Shown piece by piece: positions 18,480-28,826 of a DNA stretch of 64,000 nucleotides (within the stretch, counting starts at the first letter, position 1; each line of letters begins with the position of its first letter). The notes under the pieces were generated by a model, which saw only the letters and a program-made list of their open reading frames with translations, made no database searches and had not been told where the DNA came from. This stretch comes from Yersinia canariae (GTDB taxonomy: Bacteria > Pseudomonadota > Gammaproteobacteria > Enterobacterales > Enterobacteriaceae): positions 248,001 to 312,000 of the forward strand of contig NZ_CP043727.1 in the NCBI RefSeq assembly GCF_009831415.1. Direction: 5' to 3'. The translations under genes were made by a program, and so were the position numbers.

Positions 18480-19321
18480 TTGAGAATCGCCGTGGGCTGG
18501 ATATTTTTTGTCATGTCATGCTGATTATCGGCGTGTTACTGATTCTGTTCCCGCTATATGTGGCTTTTGTCGCAGCGTCTTTGGATGACACGCAGGTATT
18601 CCAGGTGCCGATGACCCTGATTCCCGGCCCACATTTATGGCAGAACATCAGCCACATTTGGCATGCCGGTGTAGGCAATAACAGTGCGCCTTTTGGGCTG
18701 ATGCTGTTTAACAGTTTTGTGATGGCGTTTGCGATTACCGTCGGTAAAATCACGGTGTCGATGTTGTCTGCCTATGCCATTGTTTACTTCCGTTTTCCGC
18801 TGCGAAATCTGTTTTTCTGGCTGATTTTCCTCACCTTAATGCTGCCCGTGGAAGTGCGTATTTTTCCGACAATTCAAGTGATTGCTAACCTGAACATGCT
18901 TGACAGCTACACCGGCCTCACTCTGCCATTGATGGCCTCTGCCACAGCAACATTTTTATTCCGCCAATTTTTTATGACTCTGCCAGATGAGTTATTGGAA
19001 GCCGCTCGAATTGATGGCGCGGGTGCCATGCGCTTTTTTTGGGACATCGTTTTGCCACTCTCCAAAACCAATTTGGCGGCACTATTTGTTATCACTTTTA
19101 TCTATGGGTGGAACCAGTATCTCTGGCCAATCCTGATTACCAGTGATGCTTCGATGGGCACGGCGGTGGCGGGAATTAGAAGCATGATTTCTACCTCGGG
19201 CGCACCAACCCAGTGGAATCAGGTGATGGCAGCAATGATTTTGACGTTAATTCCACCGGTCGCGGTGGTCCTTGTGATGCAGCGCTGGTTTGTACGCGGC
19301 CTGGTAGACAGTGAGAAGTAA
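18476..19321 (+). CDS. ugpE: Glycerol-3-phosphate ABC transporter permease UgpE
   Basis: Second membrane subunit, 281 residues like E. coli UgpE, six membrane segments, EAA loop [20 protein letters not shown]. It overlaps ugpA by 4 bp, and ugpC follows after 6 bp. Confidence 0.97.
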   Translation: MIENRRGLDIFCHVMLIIGVLLILFPLYVAFVAASLDDTQVFQVPMTLIPGPHLWQNISHIWHAGVGNNSAPFGLMLFNSFVMAFAITVGKITVSMLSAYAIVYFRFPLRNLFFWLIFLTLMLPVEVRIFPTIQVIANLNMLDSYTGLTLPLMASATATFLFRQFFMTLPDELLEAARIDGAGAMRFFWDIVLPLSKTNLAALFVITFIYGWNQYLWPILITSDASMGTAVAGIRSMISTSGAPTQWNQVMAAMILTLIPPVAVVLVMQRWFVRGLVDSEK

Positions 19322-19327
19322 TCTGAT

Positions 19328-20401
19328 ATGGCATGTTTAAAGCTCCAAGCAGTAACCAAATCTTATGACGGCGTCACGCCGGTGATAAAGCAGATTGATT
19401 TAGATGTTGCGGATGGTGAGTTTATCGTGATGGTCGGCCCGTCCGGCTGCGGTAAATCGACATTGCTGCGGATGGTCGCGGGGCTAGAGCGCACCACCAG
19501 TGGGGATATCTATATTGATAATCAACGGGTAACTGATTTGGAACCCAAAGATCGCGGCATCGCCATGGTGTTTCAGAATTACGCGTTATATCCCCATATG
19601 AGTGTGTTTGACAATATGGCTTATGGGTTGAAAATCCGTGGTTTTGGCAAGGAGCAGATCCGCCAGCGCGTTGATGAAGCGGCCCGAATTTTGGAGCTGC
19701 AACCGCTGCTTAAACGCAAGCCACGCGAGCTATCTGGAGGTCAGCGCCAACGTGTCGCGATGGGTCGAGCTATTGTGCGCGAGCCGTCGGTATTTCTATT
19801 TGACGAGCCGCTTTCCAATCTGGATGCCAAGCTTCGAGTGCAGATGCGCCTTGAACTGCAACAATTGCATCGTCGGCTGAAAACCACCAGTTTGTATGTG
19901 ACTCATGATCAGGTCGAAGCCATGACGCTGGCCCAGCGAGTGATTGTGATGAACAAAGGTGTGGCAGAACAAATTGGCACGCCAAGTGAGGTTTATCAAC
20001 GGCCAGCCTCATTGTTTGTCGCCAGCTTTATTGGTTCACCGGCAATGAATCTGCTCGCCGGAACCGTCAGCCCGGATGGGCGTAACTTTATTTTATCCGA
20101 CGGTATGGCACTTCCGCTGGCGGTTCCACGACCACAATGGGCCTCACGCCACTTGACCTTGGGTGTTCGTCCGGAGCATATTCAGCAAACAACGTCAGCG
20201 CAGGGGATCCCGATGGCTTTATTAACGCTCGAATTGTTAGGGGCGGATAATTTGGCACATGGGCAATGGGGTGGGCAGAGTGTTATCGCCCGTTTATCTC
20301 ATGAAGAAATGCCGACGGCGGGCAGTATGCTGTATTTGTATTTGCCACCTGCGGCGCTGCACTTTTTTGATTCAGAAAGCGGACTACGGATGGAATCATG
20401 A
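19328..20401 (+). CDS. ugpC: Glycerol-3-phosphate ABC transporter ATPase UgpC
   Basis: Energising subunit of the Ugp importer, MalK-like. Walker [10 protein letters not shown], signature [14 protein letters not shown], Walker [13 protein letters not shown], switch histidine in VTHDQ, and a C-terminal regulatory (TOBE) domain from about residue 240 with LGVRPEHI. 357 residues (E. coli 356). It overlaps ugpQ by 4 bp. Confidence 0.98.
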   Translation: MACLKLQAVTKSYDGVTPVIKQIDLDVADGEFIVMVGPSGCGKSTLLRMVAGLERTTSGDIYIDNQRVTDLEPKDRGIAMVFQNYALYPHMSVFDNMAYGLKIRGFGKEQIRQRVDEAARILELQPLLKRKPRELSGGQRQRVAMGRAIVREPSVFLFDEPLSNLDAKLRVQMRLELQQLHRRLKTTSLYVTHDQVEAMTLAQRVIVMNKGVAEQIGTPSEVYQRPASLFVASFIGSPAMNLLAGTVSPDGRNFILSDGMALPLAVPRPQWASRHLTLGVRPEHIQQTTSAQGIPMALLTLELLGADNLAHGQWGGQSVIARLSHEEMPTAGSMLYLYLPPAALHFFDSESGLRMES

Positions 20402-21150
20402 GTGAAAATTGGCCTTACCCTACTATTGTTGCTCATCGGGGTGGCGGCGCATTAGCGCCCGAAAACACCTTGGCGGCGATTGATGTTGGCGCGCATCACG
20501 GCCACAAAATGATCGAGTTTGATGCTAAGTTATCGCAAGACGGCCAGATATTTCTACTGCATGACGACACCCTAGAGCGCACCAGTAACGGCTGGGGTGT
20601 CGCTGGGGATTTACCTTGGGAAAAGCTGATTCAGTTGGATGCCGGTGATTGGTATAGCCCGGCATTTCACGGTGAGCGCTTGCCATTACTCTCTGAGGTG
20701 GCTGCTCGCTGCGCCCAGTACAGCATGGCGGCAAATATTGAGATAAAGCCGACCACGGGAACTGACATTCCTACCGGGCGGGCTGTTGCGCTAGCGGCCC
20801 GCACCTTGTGGCAAGACCAGGCCATACCGCCGTTATTGTCGTCTTTTTCATTTGAGGCACTGGCCGCAGCACAGCAGGCGGCACCTGAGCTGCCGCGCGG
20901 CCTATTATTGGATAAATGGGATGAAAATTGGCTGGCAATGACGCGTCAGCTAGATTGTGTCTCTCTGCATATTAATCACAAGCAACTGACGGCAGAGCGG
21001 GTCGCTTTACTCAGAGCCGCCGGGCTGCATATTTTGGTGTATACCGTCAACCAACCCGCGCGCGCGCAGGAATTGTTAAATTGGGGCGTTGACTGTATCT
21101 GTACTGACCGTATAGATTTGATTAGTACAGACTTCTACCTTCGTACTTGA
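20398..21150 (+). CDS. ugpQ: Cytoplasmic glycerophosphodiester phosphodiesterase UgpQ
   Basis: Hydrolyses glycerophosphodiesters entering through Ugp to sn-glycerol-3-phosphate and an alcohol. 250 residues of the GDPD TIM-barrel family: catalytic VAHRGGG (His about residue 13) and the PENTL / EFDAKLS / [13 protein letters not shown] metal and acid-base segments. No signal peptide. The last codons (about 21136-21150) and the stop lie inside an ERIC repeat, so the C-terminus appears to have been provided or altered by that element. Confidence 0.96.
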   Translation: MSENWPYPTIVAHRGGGALAPENTLAAIDVGAHHGHKMIEFDAKLSQDGQIFLLHDDTLERTSNGWGVAGDLPWEKLIQLDAGDWYSPAFHGERLPLLSEVAARCAQYSMAANIEIKPTTGTDIPTGRAVALAARTLWQDQAIPPLLSSFSFEALAAAQQAAPELPRGLLLDKWDENWLAMTRQLDCVSLHINHKQLTAERVALLRAAGLHILVYTVNQPARAQELLNWGVDCICTDRIDLISTDFYLRT

Positions 21151-21260
21151 AGTCACAAGGGTGTTAGCCGCACTCACTCACCCGAATGACATACATGAGT
21201 ATGTTCATCGGGATTTGTTCATTTGCTGCCTACCTGTAACTCCAATGACTTTGATATAAA
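21136..21260 (-). repeat. ERIC element (enterobacterial repetitive intergenic consensus)
   Basis: About 125 bp. Read on the minus strand it follows the Yersinia ERIC pattern: ATTGGAGTTACAGG, a central imperfect palindrome around CATACTCATGTATG, then TTCGGGTGAGTGAGTG and GACTTCAAGTACGA. The core matches the ERIC segment GTGACTGGGGTGAGCG at most positions. Outer ends are approximate. ERICs are non-coding mobile palindromes that can fold in mRNA and change its stability. Confidence 0.85.
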
Positions 21261-21336
21261 TAAAACGGAAAACAGAACAGGTCAGCCATTCTTACATTTA
21301 CGGGCTGACCTGGCCCGGCTTGACAGGAAGTGAATC

Positions 21337-22293
21337 ATGCCCGCCTTTGTTATTTCGCTCTGGCACCAGATTGTCTTGTCTTCACCGCTGTTTGTGCTGC
21401 TCGCACTGGGCTACGGTTTAGTCCGATTTGGTAAGTGGCCATCCACTATCACTGATGGCCTGACCCGCTTTGTTTTCTCTCTCGCATTACCTGCCATGTT
21501 GTTTCGTATGATGTGTGATTTCTCCGAGCGCCCAGCGGTCGATGCTCGTCTGCTTATCGCCTTTTTTGGTAGCTGTCTGGTGGTGTTTGTTATTGGGCGA
21601 ATCATCGCCAGCCGGGTATTTCATCTGGATGGTGTGTCCGGTTCGGTATTTGCCCTTGGCGGGATTTTTTCCAATAACGTGATGCTGGGGCTACCTATCG
21701 CCACCATCATGCTGGGAGAAAAGTCTATTCCCGCAGTGGCGCTGGTTTTAGTCTTTAACGGCTTAATTTTGTGGACATTAGTGACAATTTCGGTGGAGTG
21801 GGCGCGTAATGGCTCGCCAACTTTAGCCGGCTTTGCGAAAACGGCCCGCAGTGTACTGACTAACCCGCTGATAATCGGCATTATCTCGGGCACATTATTT
21901 AGCCTGACGGGTTTGCAATTGCCGCAATTTATCGACCAGCCGGTCACCATGCTGGGGCAGGTGGCCCCTCCGTTATCATTGATTGTGCTGGGAATGGGGC
22001 TGGCGGAGTATCGCGTGAGCGAAGGCTGGAAAATCAGCAGCGCTATCTGTTTTCTCAAGCTGATTGTGCAACCGATGGTGATATGGGCGCTGGCGTGGGC
22101 CATGAATTTACCCGCATTGGAAACTCAGGTGGTGGTCTTGCTGGGGTCAATGGCGACGGGTGTGAATGTTTATCTGATGTCACGCCAATTTAATGTATTG
22201 ACCGGCCCTGCCGCCGCCAGTTTGGTGATGTCTACCGTACTGGCCGCTGTTACTACTCCGCTAATATTGACGATAATTGGCGTGGGGATGTAA
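21337..22293 (+). CDS. AEC-family (auxin efflux carrier-like) transporter
   Basis: 318-residue membrane protein with about ten hydrophobic segments and the AEC/Mem_trans layout: an N-terminal five-helix block, a short polar loop near residues 150-165, and a C-terminal block ending MATGVNVYLMSRQF...TPLILTIIGVGM. Related bacterial proteins (MdcF, YfdV) move dicarboxylates such as malonate or oxalate. No metabolic gene here reveals the substrate. Single-gene unit between ugpQ/ERIC and bioP. Confidence 0.85.
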   Translation: MPAFVISLWHQIVLSSPLFVLLALGYGLVRFGKWPSTITDGLTRFVFSLALPAMLFRMMCDFSERPAVDARLLIAFFGSCLVVFVIGRIIASRVFHLDGVSGSVFALGGIFSNNVMLGLPIATIMLGEKSIPAVALVLVFNGLILWTLVTISVEWARNGSPTLAGFAKTARSVLTNPLIIGIISGTLFSLTGLQLPQFIDQPVTMLGQVAPPLSLIVLGMGLAEYRVSEGWKISSAICFLKLIVQPMVIWALAWAMNLPALETQVVVLLGSMATGVNVYLMSRQFNVLTGPAAASLVMSTVLAAVTTPLILTIIGVGM

Positions 22294-22421
22294 CTAGCGA
22301 GATAAAAAGGTGCTATCAAAGCGCTGTAGAAAACTTAATGGGTTTGTATTTGACCAGATGTAAACCCACTTCGCGTAAAAATTGTTCCCCGCTTGCGCTA
22401 CAATTGCACTTTATCACCTCA

Positions 22422-23336
22422 ATGAGCCAAATTATCGTGCCGTTACTGGTCATTACCACCATTTTGTGGGCATTTTCTTTCAGCCTAATTGGCGAATATC
22501 TGGCAGGGCAGGTGGATAGCTGGTTCTCCGTGCTGATGCGTGTCGGGCTGGCTGCTCTGGTCTTTTTGCCGTTCCTACGTTGGCGCAATATCCACTGGCG
22601 GGTGATCTTGCTGTATATGATGGTGGGCGCAATTCAGTTAGGAATCATGTATTTGTTCAGCTTCCGCGCCTATCTCTACTTGAGTGTGCCGGAGTTTTTG
22701 CTGTTCACCGTAATGACCCCACTGTATGTCACGTTAATCTATGATTTACTGCGGCGTCAGCCTCTGCGCTGGGGCTATGCCTTGAGTGCTTTGCTGGCGG
22801 TGGCTGGGGCGGCTATCATTCGTTATGACCAGTTAAGCGAACACTTTTGGTGGGGATTGATACTGGTTCAGGCGGCAAATATCTGTTTCGCCATCGGACA
22901 AGTGGGCTACAAGCGGTTGATGGAAATCCACCCGATTCCGCAGCATGTGGCATTTTCATGGTTCTATGTCGGCGCTCTGGTTGTTGCCGTCATCGCCTGG
23001 TTTGCTTTCGGCAACCCACAGAAACTGCCTACCACATCATTGCAGTGGGGCGTGCTGGTTTGGCTCGGTGTAGGCGCATCTGGCCTAGGTTATTTCATGT
23101 GGAATTATGGTGCGACACAGGTCGATGCCGGCACCCTGGGTATCATGAATAATGTGCATGTTCCGGCTGGATTACTGGTGAATCTGGCCATTTGGCAAGA
23201 AAAACCCCATTGGCCCAGCTTTATCATTGGGGCAATTGTGATAATGGCCTCGCTATGGGTACACCGGCGTTGGGTCGCTCCGCATTCTTTACAAACGGCA
23301 AATGATCACAAGCGTGTTGCCGGGCCGAACGAATAA
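22422..23336 (+). CDS. bioP: Biotin transporter BioP (YigM), EamA/DMT superfamily
   Basis: Inner-membrane biotin uptake protein with about ten helices and two EamA repeats. The start at 22422 ([21 protein letters not shown]) aligns with E. coli YigM; the upstream ATG at 22338 would add a charged 28-residue leader and is not favoured, though neither start has a clear SD. It shares [20 protein letters not shown] and [14 protein letters not shown] with YigM. As in E. coli it is convergent with metR, here with a 113-bp 3' overlap. Confidence 0.92.
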   Translation: MSQIIVPLLVITTILWAFSFSLIGEYLAGQVDSWFSVLMRVGLAALVFLPFLRWRNIHWRVILLYMMVGAIQLGIMYLFSFRAYLYLSVPEFLLFTVMTPLYVTLIYDLLRRQPLRWGYALSALLAVAGAAIIRYDQLSEHFWWGLILVQAANICFAIGQVGYKRLMEIHPIPQHVAFSWFYVGALVVAVIAWFAFGNPQKLPTTSLQWGVLVWLGVGASGLGYFMWNYGATQVDAGTLGIMNNVHVPAGLLVNLAIWQEKPHWPSFIIGAIVIMASLWVHRRWVAPHSLQTANDHKRVAGPNE

Positions 23337-24177
23337 AAGCTTCCGTGACCGGTTGGCGCTGCTCCCCATCACGGACGGCGGCGTATAACCGGCTCCATAA
23401 GCCATTTCCCAGTGTTTTGGTGACAACTAATCCCTGACGTTCAAAGCTCTCTACCACCCAGTGTGGTAGGGCGGCTATCCCCATCCGTGCTGAAACCATT
23501 TGAATCAGCAACAAGGTGTTATCGACATTTTTCAGCGAGGGATTAATTCCCGCAGGTTGCAGGAAATGCCGCCAGATATCTAGCCGTTGGCGCTGTACTG
23601 GGTAAATCATCAACACTTCTTGCGCCAAATCCTCCGGTTCAATGCGGGCTTTATTGGCCAAAGGATGGTCTGGTGCCAGTACCAGCCGTACCTCAAAATC
23701 AAACATCGGCGAATAGTGCAGACCACTGCGCGGCAAAATATCAGACGTCAGCACCAAATCCAGCTCTCCTTGCTGCAAGGCTGGCTGTGGGTCGAAAGTC
23801 ACACCTGATTTGAAGTCCATTGCCACTTGGGGCCAACTTTTGTGGAAACTGTCCAGCGCCGGTGTTAGCCACTGAATACAGCTATGGCATTCGATGGCGA
23901 TACGCAGCGCAGTTTGATGTGGCTCTTTACAAGTTTGCAGCGCTTGCTTGATTTGCGGCAGCACTTGTTCTGCCAACTGCAACAAGATCTCACCTTGCGT
24001 AGTGAAACGTAATGGCTGGCTTTTACGCACAAACAGGCGAAAACCCAGACGTTGTTCCAGGTCACTGAATTGATGAGACAAGGCCGATTGGGTCTGATGA
24101 AGTTGTGTCGCCGCCGCAGCCAGTGAGCCGGTATTACGCAAAGCTTGTAGAGTGCGTAAGTGTTTCAGTTCGATCAT
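23224..24177 (-). CDS. metR: LysR-type regulator MetR
   Basis: Homocysteine-responsive activator of metE and other methionine genes. 317 residues, the same length as E. coli MetR. N-terminal winged helix-turn-helix (about residues 1-60: [20 protein letters not shown]) and a C-terminal effector domain with [17 protein letters not shown]. It is divergent from metE across a 105-bp shared regulatory region. The last 113 bp are antisense to the 3' end of bioP and encode the family-conserved [10 protein letters not shown] tail. Confidence 0.97.
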   Translation of the reverse strand: MIELKHLRTLQALRNTGSLAAAATQLHQTQSALSHQFSDLEQRLGFRLFVRKSQPLRFTTQGEILLQLAEQVLPQIKQALQTCKEPHQTALRIAIECHSCIQWLTPALDSFHKSWPQVAMDFKSGVTFDPQPALQQGELDLVLTSDILPRSGLHYSPMFDFEVRLVLAPDHPLANKARIEPEDLAQEVLMIYPVQRQRLDIWRHFLQPAGINPSLKNVDNTLLLIQMVSARMGIAALPHWVVESFERQGLVVTKTLGNGLWSRLYAAVRDGEQRQPVTEAFIRSARQHACDHLPFVKNAERPNAGVPIARPLSQLPQ

Positions 24178-24241
24178 GAGAGTCCTTCACAGTGACAGTG
24201 AACAAATTGCGCTTGTGATTAATACAGTACCTGCTGATTAT

Positions 24242-24265
24242 GGATGTGTAAACATCTGGATGGCT
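24242..24265 (+). promoter_or_regulatory. Candidate MetJ operator (three tandem met boxes) in metR-metE
   Basis: Three contiguous 8-mers, GGATGTGT, AAACATCT and GGATGGCT, match the MetJ consensus AGACGTCT at 5, 6 and 5 of 8 positions. They lie 18-41 bp before the metE start, where E. coli MetJ also represses. Motif-based call. Confidence 0.6.
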
Positions 24266-24282
24266 AAATGGGAAATAAGACG

Positions 24283-26559
24283 ATGACAATTTTAAATCAC
24301 ACACTGGGTTTTCCGCGTGTAGGTCTGAAACGTGAACTGAAAAAAGCACAAGAAAGTTACTGGGCAGGCAACTCCACGCAAGAAGAATTGCTCAATGTGG
24401 GTCGTGAATTGCGCGCCCGCCATTGGCAACAGCAACAACAAGCTGGTGTTGATTTATTGCCAGTCGGTGATTTCGCCTGGTATGACCATGTATTGACCAC
24501 AAGCTTACTGCTGGGCAACGTCCCAGAGCGCCATCAGAATGCAGATGGTTCGATTGACTTAGATACCTTGTTCCGAATTGGCCGTGGCCGCGCACCTACC
24601 GGTACACCGGCAGCAGCAGCAGAAATGACGAAATGGTTTAATACTAACTATCACTACATGGTGCCTGAGTTCCAACAGGGCCAGCAGTTCAAGTTGGGCT
24701 GGACTCAACTGCTAGATGAAGTGGATGAAGCGCTGGCATTGGGCCATAAAATCAAGCCAGTACTGCTTGGCCCGGTAACTTATCTGTGGTTGGGGAAAGT
24801 GAAAGGTGAGCAGTTTGACCGCCTCTCATTACTAAAAGATATTTTGCCAGTCTATCAGCAAGTTCTGGCGGAATTGGCAAAACGCGGTATCGAGTGGGTA
24901 CAGATTGACGAGCCAGCATTGGTATTGGAATTGCCACAAGAGTGGCTGGACGCCTACCAGCCGGCTTATCAGGCACTGCAAGGTCAGGTTAAATTGCTGC
25001 TGACCACTTATTTCGACAGCATCGGCCATAACCTTGACACTATTCGCGCTTTACCCGTACAAGGCCTGCACGTTGATGTGGTTGCCGGTCAGGATGATAT
25101 TGCTGGCCTGAATGCAAAACTGCCAAATGAGTGGCTGTTATCACTGGGTGTTATTAATGGCCGTAACGTATGGCGCGCCGATCTGAGTCATTGGTTTGAA
25201 CGTCTGCAACCGCTGGTAAATAGTCGTCCGTTATGGTTGGGAAGCTCTTGTTCCTTATTACACAGCCCGATTGATTTAAGTGAAGAAACCCGCCTTGATG
25301 CAGAAGTGAAGAGCTGGTTTGCTTTCGCCCTGCAAAAATGTGCCGAACTGGCACTGTTAACACAGGCGCTGAATGCACCTACTGAAGCCAAACTGGCTGA
25401 ATTAGCCGCTTACAGTGCTCCAATTCGTGCTCGCCGTGCTTCCAGCCGTGTCCACAACGCACAAGTAGAACAGCGTTTGGCGGCTATCACTGCACAAGAT
25501 ATTGAGCGCCAATTGCCTTATGAAGCGCGTGCGGCTGCTCAGCGTAAGCGCTTTAATTTACCTGCCTGGCCGACCACTACCATTGGCTCATTCCCACAAA
25601 CCACTGAAATTCGGGGTTTACGTTTGGACTTCAAGCAAGGCCGTTTGGATGGCAAAAACTACCGCACCGGTATTAGCGAGCATATCAAACAAGCCATTGC
25701 CGAACAGGAGCGTTTGGGCCTGGACGTGCTGGTGCATGGCGAAGCTGAACGTAATGACATGGTCGAATATTTCGGCGAGCATCTGGATGGTTTTGTCTTT
25801 ACACAAAATGGTTGGGTACAGAGCTATGGGTCACGTTGTGTTAAACCACCGGTAATTATTGGTGATATCAGCCGCCCTGAAGCCATTACCGTTGAATGGG
25901 CCAAATATGCTCAGTCTCTGACGGACAAACCGGTAAAAGGCATGTTAACCGGGCCGGTGACTATCCTGTGTTGGTCATTCCCGCGCGAAGATGTTAGCCG
26001 TGAAACTATTGCTAAACAAATTGCATTGGCACTGCGTGATGAAGTCGAGGATCTGGAGAAAGCCGGTATTGGTATCATCCAAATTGACGAACCAGCACTG
26101 CGTGAAGGCCTACCTCTGCGCCGTGCTGACTGGCAAGCTTATCTACAGTGGGCGGTTGATGCTTTTAAATTGAATGCGGCGGTCGCGCAAAACGATACTC
26201 AGATTCACACCCATATGTGTTACTGCGAGTTCAATGACATCATGGATTCTATTGCTGCGCTGGATGCTGATGTGATTACCATCGAAACGTCCCGTTCAGA
26301 TATGGAATTGTTGGAGTCATTTGAAGACTTCGCTTATCCCAATGAAATAGGCCCCGGCGTTTATGATATTCACTCACCGAATGTGCCAAGTGTGGAATGG
26401 ATTGAAGCTTTATTGCGCAAAGCGGCGCAGCGGATTCCTGCGGAACGTTTGTGGGTTAACCCAGACTGTGGTTTGAAAACCCGTGGCTGGCCAGAAACCC
26501 GTCAGGCGCTGGCAAACATGGTACTTGCGGCACAGCGCTTGCGCGCAGAACAAGCTTAA
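24283..26559 (+). CDS. metE: Cobalamin-independent methionine synthase MetE
   Basis: Transfers a methyl group from 5-methyltetrahydropteroyl-triglutamate to homocysteine, the last step of methionine synthesis without B12. The start at 24283 ([19 protein letters not shown]) matches E. coli MetE; the ATG at 24268 adds five residues. 758 residues with two barrel domains. Zinc ligands are visible in HTHMCYCEF and [11 protein letters not shown], and WVQIDEPAL / IIQIDEPAL are the paired barrel motifs. It ends at a strong terminator. Confidence 0.98.
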   Translation: MTILNHTLGFPRVGLKRELKKAQESYWAGNSTQEELLNVGRELRARHWQQQQQAGVDLLPVGDFAWYDHVLTTSLLLGNVPERHQNADGSIDLDTLFRIGRGRAPTGTPAAAAEMTKWFNTNYHYMVPEFQQGQQFKLGWTQLLDEVDEALALGHKIKPVLLGPVTYLWLGKVKGEQFDRLSLLKDILPVYQQVLAELAKRGIEWVQIDEPALVLELPQEWLDAYQPAYQALQGQVKLLLTTYFDSIGHNLDTIRALPVQGLHVDVVAGQDDIAGLNAKLPNEWLLSLGVINGRNVWRADLSHWFERLQPLVNSRPLWLGSSCSLLHSPIDLSEETRLDAEVKSWFAFALQKCAELALLTQALNAPTEAKLAELAAYSAPIRARRASSRVHNAQVEQRLAAITAQDIERQLPYEARAAAQRKRFNLPAWPTTTIGSFPQTTEIRGLRLDFKQGRLDGKNYRTGISEHIKQAIAEQERLGLDVLVHGEAERNDMVEYFGEHLDGFVFTQNGWVQSYGSRCVKPPVIIGDISRPEAITVEWAKYAQSLTDKPVKGMLTGPVTILCWSFPREDVSRETIAKQIALALRDEVEDLEKAGIGIIQIDEPALREGLPLRRADWQAYLQWAVDAFKLNAAVAQNDTQIHTHMCYCEFNDIMDSIAALDADVITIETSRSDMELLESFEDFAYPNEIGPGVYDIHSPNVPSVEWIEALLRKAAQRIPAERLWVNPDCGLKTRGWPETRQALANMVLAAQRLRAEQA

Positions 26560-26588
26560 TAGCGCTTTACTCTGTGTTGTGAGACTTC

Positions 26589-26613
26589 GGGCGCATATGT
26601 TGCGCCCTTTTTT
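26589..26613 (+). terminator. Rho-independent terminator of metE
   Basis: 7-bp perfect stem (GGGCGCA / TGCGCCC, 5-nt loop) followed by six Ts, between the convergent metE and ysgA. Confidence 0.92.
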
Positions 26614-26620
26614 ATGGCTA

Positions 26621-27475
26621 TTATTTATCTTCTTCAGGCACTGGGTTAGCAGCAACGCCGTGCTCTGCAAACCAGTTCAGCATGCGCTGCCAGCCATCCA
26701 GTGCAGATTCTGCGTGATAACTGGGGCGGTAATCCGCATTAAATGCATGCCCTGCCTCAGGGTAAACAATGATCTCGGCATCGGCATTCGCGGCCCTTAG
26801 TGCCTGACGCATGGTGTCAATATGCTCCTGGGTAATACTGCCATCTTTGCCACCATATAATCCCAATACCGGCGCGTTGAGGTCGACGGCAATATCAACC
26901 GGATATTTCGGTAGCAGTAAGGTTTTCTCTCCGACCAATTTGCCATACCAAGCTACAGCCGCTTTTAATTGCGGGTTATGAGCGGCATATAGCCATGCAA
27001 TTCGCCCACCCCAGCAAAAGCCGGTAATGGCCAATTTGCTGGTATCCCCGCCGTGGCGCGATGCCCAATGTGCAGTATGGTCAAGGTCAACCATCACCTG
27101 CCTGTCAGGTATTTTGCTGACCAGATTTTTAACTAACGCATTGATATCATCATATTCTTTGGCATCCCCTTGGCGGAAGAATAATTCAGGGGCGATGGCC
27201 AAATATCCCTGCTTCGCCAGTCTGCGGCAGATATCCTGAATGTGCTCATGCACACCAAAGATTTCTTGTACAACAATAACGACAGGATATGGGCCAGTAT
27301 GTTGGGCTGGCTTAGCAATATAGGCCGGTAACTCGTCTCCTTGGGACGGGATAGTGGTTTCCGTGCAGTGAATACCTTGTTGATCGGTATGGCGGGTCGT
27401 CGGGGCCAGAGGATCGACTGCGGGGGTGAATCCGCTTGCCGCCTGCCTGAGAGTCATCAATTGATCAGTTTTCAC
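26621..27475 (-). CDS. ysgA: Putative dienelactone hydrolase family protein YsgA
   Basis: Alpha/beta hydrolase of the carboxymethylenebutenolidase family. 284 residues; nucleophilic Cys154 in GFCWGGR, an acid in LYGGKDGSI and the histidine in EAGHAF complete the Cys-Asp-His triad of the family. No signal peptide. It starts with GTG at 27475 behind AAGGAGA. Same neighbour relation (metE-ysgA-udp) as in E. coli. The physiological substrate is unknown. Confidence 0.92.
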   Translation of the reverse strand: MKTDQLMTLRQAASGFTPAVDPLAPTTRHTDQQGIHCTETTIPSQGDELPAYIAKPAQHTGPYPVVIVVQEIFGVHEHIQDICRRLAKQGYLAIAPELFFRQGDAKEYDDINALVKNLVSKIPDRQVMVDLDHTAHWASRHGGDTSKLAITGFCWGGRIAWLYAAHNPQLKAAVAWYGKLVGEKTLLLPKYPVDIAVDLNAPVLGLYGGKDGSITQEHIDTMRQALRAANADAEIIVYPEAGHAFNADYRPSYHAESALDGWQRMLNWFAEHGVAANPVPEEDK

Positions 27476-27485
27476 TGTGGTCTCC

Positions 27486-27686
27486 TTACGAAATGAGGAA
27501 AATATGGCTCGATAAAGTCTTATTGGGTTGAGCTATCCATTGCTCTGATATTTGCAGTTGTCGACTTTTACTATAGATAATCTGTGAGATTAATGAGATC
27601 AGGTTGCCGTAATTAAACGTTTTATTGCGATATTGAGGCACCTGCTCAGTCAACTGATGACGAGAAGATATATCGTCAACATTCAT
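27486..27686 (-). CDS. Small hypothetical ORF upstream of ysgA (doubtful)
   Basis: 66 codons from an ATG at 27686, preceded by AGGA seven nt upstream and ending 10 bp before the ysgA GTG, so it could be co-translated. The product (MNVDDISSRHQLTEQ...) has no recognisable domain, signal peptide or membrane segment. It may equally be chance in an AT-rich leader. Confidence 0.25.
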   Translation of the reverse strand: MNVDDISSRHQLTEQVPQYRNKTFNYGNLISLISQIIYSKSRQLQISEQWIAQPNKTLSSHIFLIS

Positions 27687-27774
27687 CAATGAGTCCTATC
27701 ATTGTTATTCATATATAAAGTCACTGTTGCTGCGGGCTTTTTTTGTATAAAAAACAGTCTCAATGAAGTTGTTA

Positions 27775-27790
27775 TGTGATATGTGTCACA
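27775..27790 (+). promoter_or_regulatory. CRP site (perfect) upstream of udp
   Basis: TGTGA-N6-TCACA, a perfect match to the CRP core, centred 138 bp before the udp start. E. coli udp is activated by CRP and repressed by CytR. Confidence 0.85.
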
Positions 27791-27849
27791 TTTAAAATGT
27801 ATTTGAAGTTATCATTTCTTTTATCAAGGTGACCATCATCACGAAATAA

Positions 27850-27893
27850 TGTGATGGTTTTGAGTAAAGTATTCCTTTGTACCTCCCTATAAC
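27850..27893 (+). promoter_or_regulatory. Second CRP half-site and -10 element of udp
   Basis: TGTGATGGTTTTGAGT (27850-27865) keeps one perfect half-site. TATAAC at 27888-27893 is a likely -10, placing the inferred transcription start near 27899 and this CRP site at about -41.5, a class II arrangement like that of E. coli udp. Confidence 0.6.
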
Positions 27894-27920
27894 ATCTCTC
27901 ATGAAAGAGGAGTCTCACAC

Positions 27921-28682
27921 ATGGCTAAATCCGACGTTTTTCACTTGGGCCTGACTAAAAATGATTTGCAAGGGGCGACTCTGGCTATCGTTCCGGGTGA
28001 CCCACAGCGTGTTGAGAAAATCGCTAAATTGATGGATAACCCAGTACATCTGGCTTCACATCGTGAATTTACCTCATGGCGTGCCGAACTTGATGGCAAA
28101 GCTGTGATTGTCTGCTCAACTGGGATTGGTGGCCCATCCACCTCTATTGCGGTTGAAGAATTAGCGCAACTCGGTGTGCGGACGTTCCTGCGTATTGGTA
28201 CTACAGGTGCGATTCAGCCACATATTAATGTTGGTGATGTATTGGTCACAACCGCAGCAGTGCGTTTAGACGGTGCCAGTCTGCACTTTGCGCCAATGGA
28301 ATTCCCGGCAGTGGCTGATTTTGACTGCACCACAGCATTGGTTAATGCGGCTAAATCTGTTGGTGCGACGACTCATATTGGTGTCACCGCTTCTTCAGAT
28401 ACTTTCTATCCAGGGCAAGAACGCTACGATACTTACTCTGGCCGTGTTGTCCGCCGTTTCAAAGGCTCCATGGAAGAATGGCAATCTATGGGAGTAATGA
28501 ATTATGAAATGGAATCAGCCACATTGCTGACAATGTGCGCCAGCCAAGGCCTGCGTGCCGGCATGGTCGCTGGGGTAATTGTTAACCGCACCCAGCAAGA
28601 AATTCCGAATGAAGAAACCATGAAAGCGACTGAAAGCCATGCGGTGAAAATTGTCGTTGAAGCGGCTCGCCACCTACTGTAA
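27921..28682 (+). CDS. udp: Uridine phosphorylase
   Basis: Cytosolic enzyme splitting uridine plus phosphate into uracil and ribose-1-phosphate. 253 residues as in E. coli: phosphate-binding [15 protein letters not shown] and the nucleoside-binding [10 protein letters not shown]. The SD AGAGGAG is 8 nt before the ATG. Upstream CRP sites fit catabolic control. Ends at a long hairpin terminator. Confidence 0.98.
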   Translation: MAKSDVFHLGLTKNDLQGATLAIVPGDPQRVEKIAKLMDNPVHLASHREFTSWRAELDGKAVIVCSTGIGGPSTSIAVEELAQLGVRTFLRIGTTGAIQPHINVGDVLVTTAAVRLDGASLHFAPMEFPAVADFDCTTALVNAAKSVGATTHIGVTASSDTFYPGQERYDTYSGRVVRRFKGSMEEWQSMGVMNYEMESATLLTMCASQGLRAGMVAGVIVNRTQQEIPNEETMKATESHAVKIVVEAARHLL

Positions 28683-28695
28683 TACCTACTGCTGG

Positions 28696-28769
28696 CGGGC
28701 CAGTAACTCTCCGCAAATGAATCAATGAATATCATACGAGCGGGTCAGTTACTGGCCCGTTCTTTATTT
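28696..28769 (+). terminator. Terminator of udp
   Basis: 13-bp perfect stem (CGGGCCAGTAACT with its complement at 28747-28759) enclosing a 38-nt loop, followed by TTCTTTATTT. Confidence 0.85.
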
Positions 28770-28826
28770 CGGCTGATTATCTGTTAATGTCGTAGCTCTT
28801 ATAATGGACAATAATAAGAGGAAAAT

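Larger units (their letters stand above)
27476..27920. other. ysgA-udp divergent intergenic region
   Basis: 445 bp carrying the upstream region of ysgA (minus) and the udp promoter region with CRP sites (plus). A 66-codon minus-strand ORF (27486-27686) with an SD is listed separately at low confidence. Confidence 0.6.

Noticed and set aside
24178-24282. MetR site from TTCAC-N7-GTGAA near 24190
   Set aside because: It is an inverted repeat in the opposite polarity to the MetR consensus TGAA-N5-TTCA, so I did not call it.
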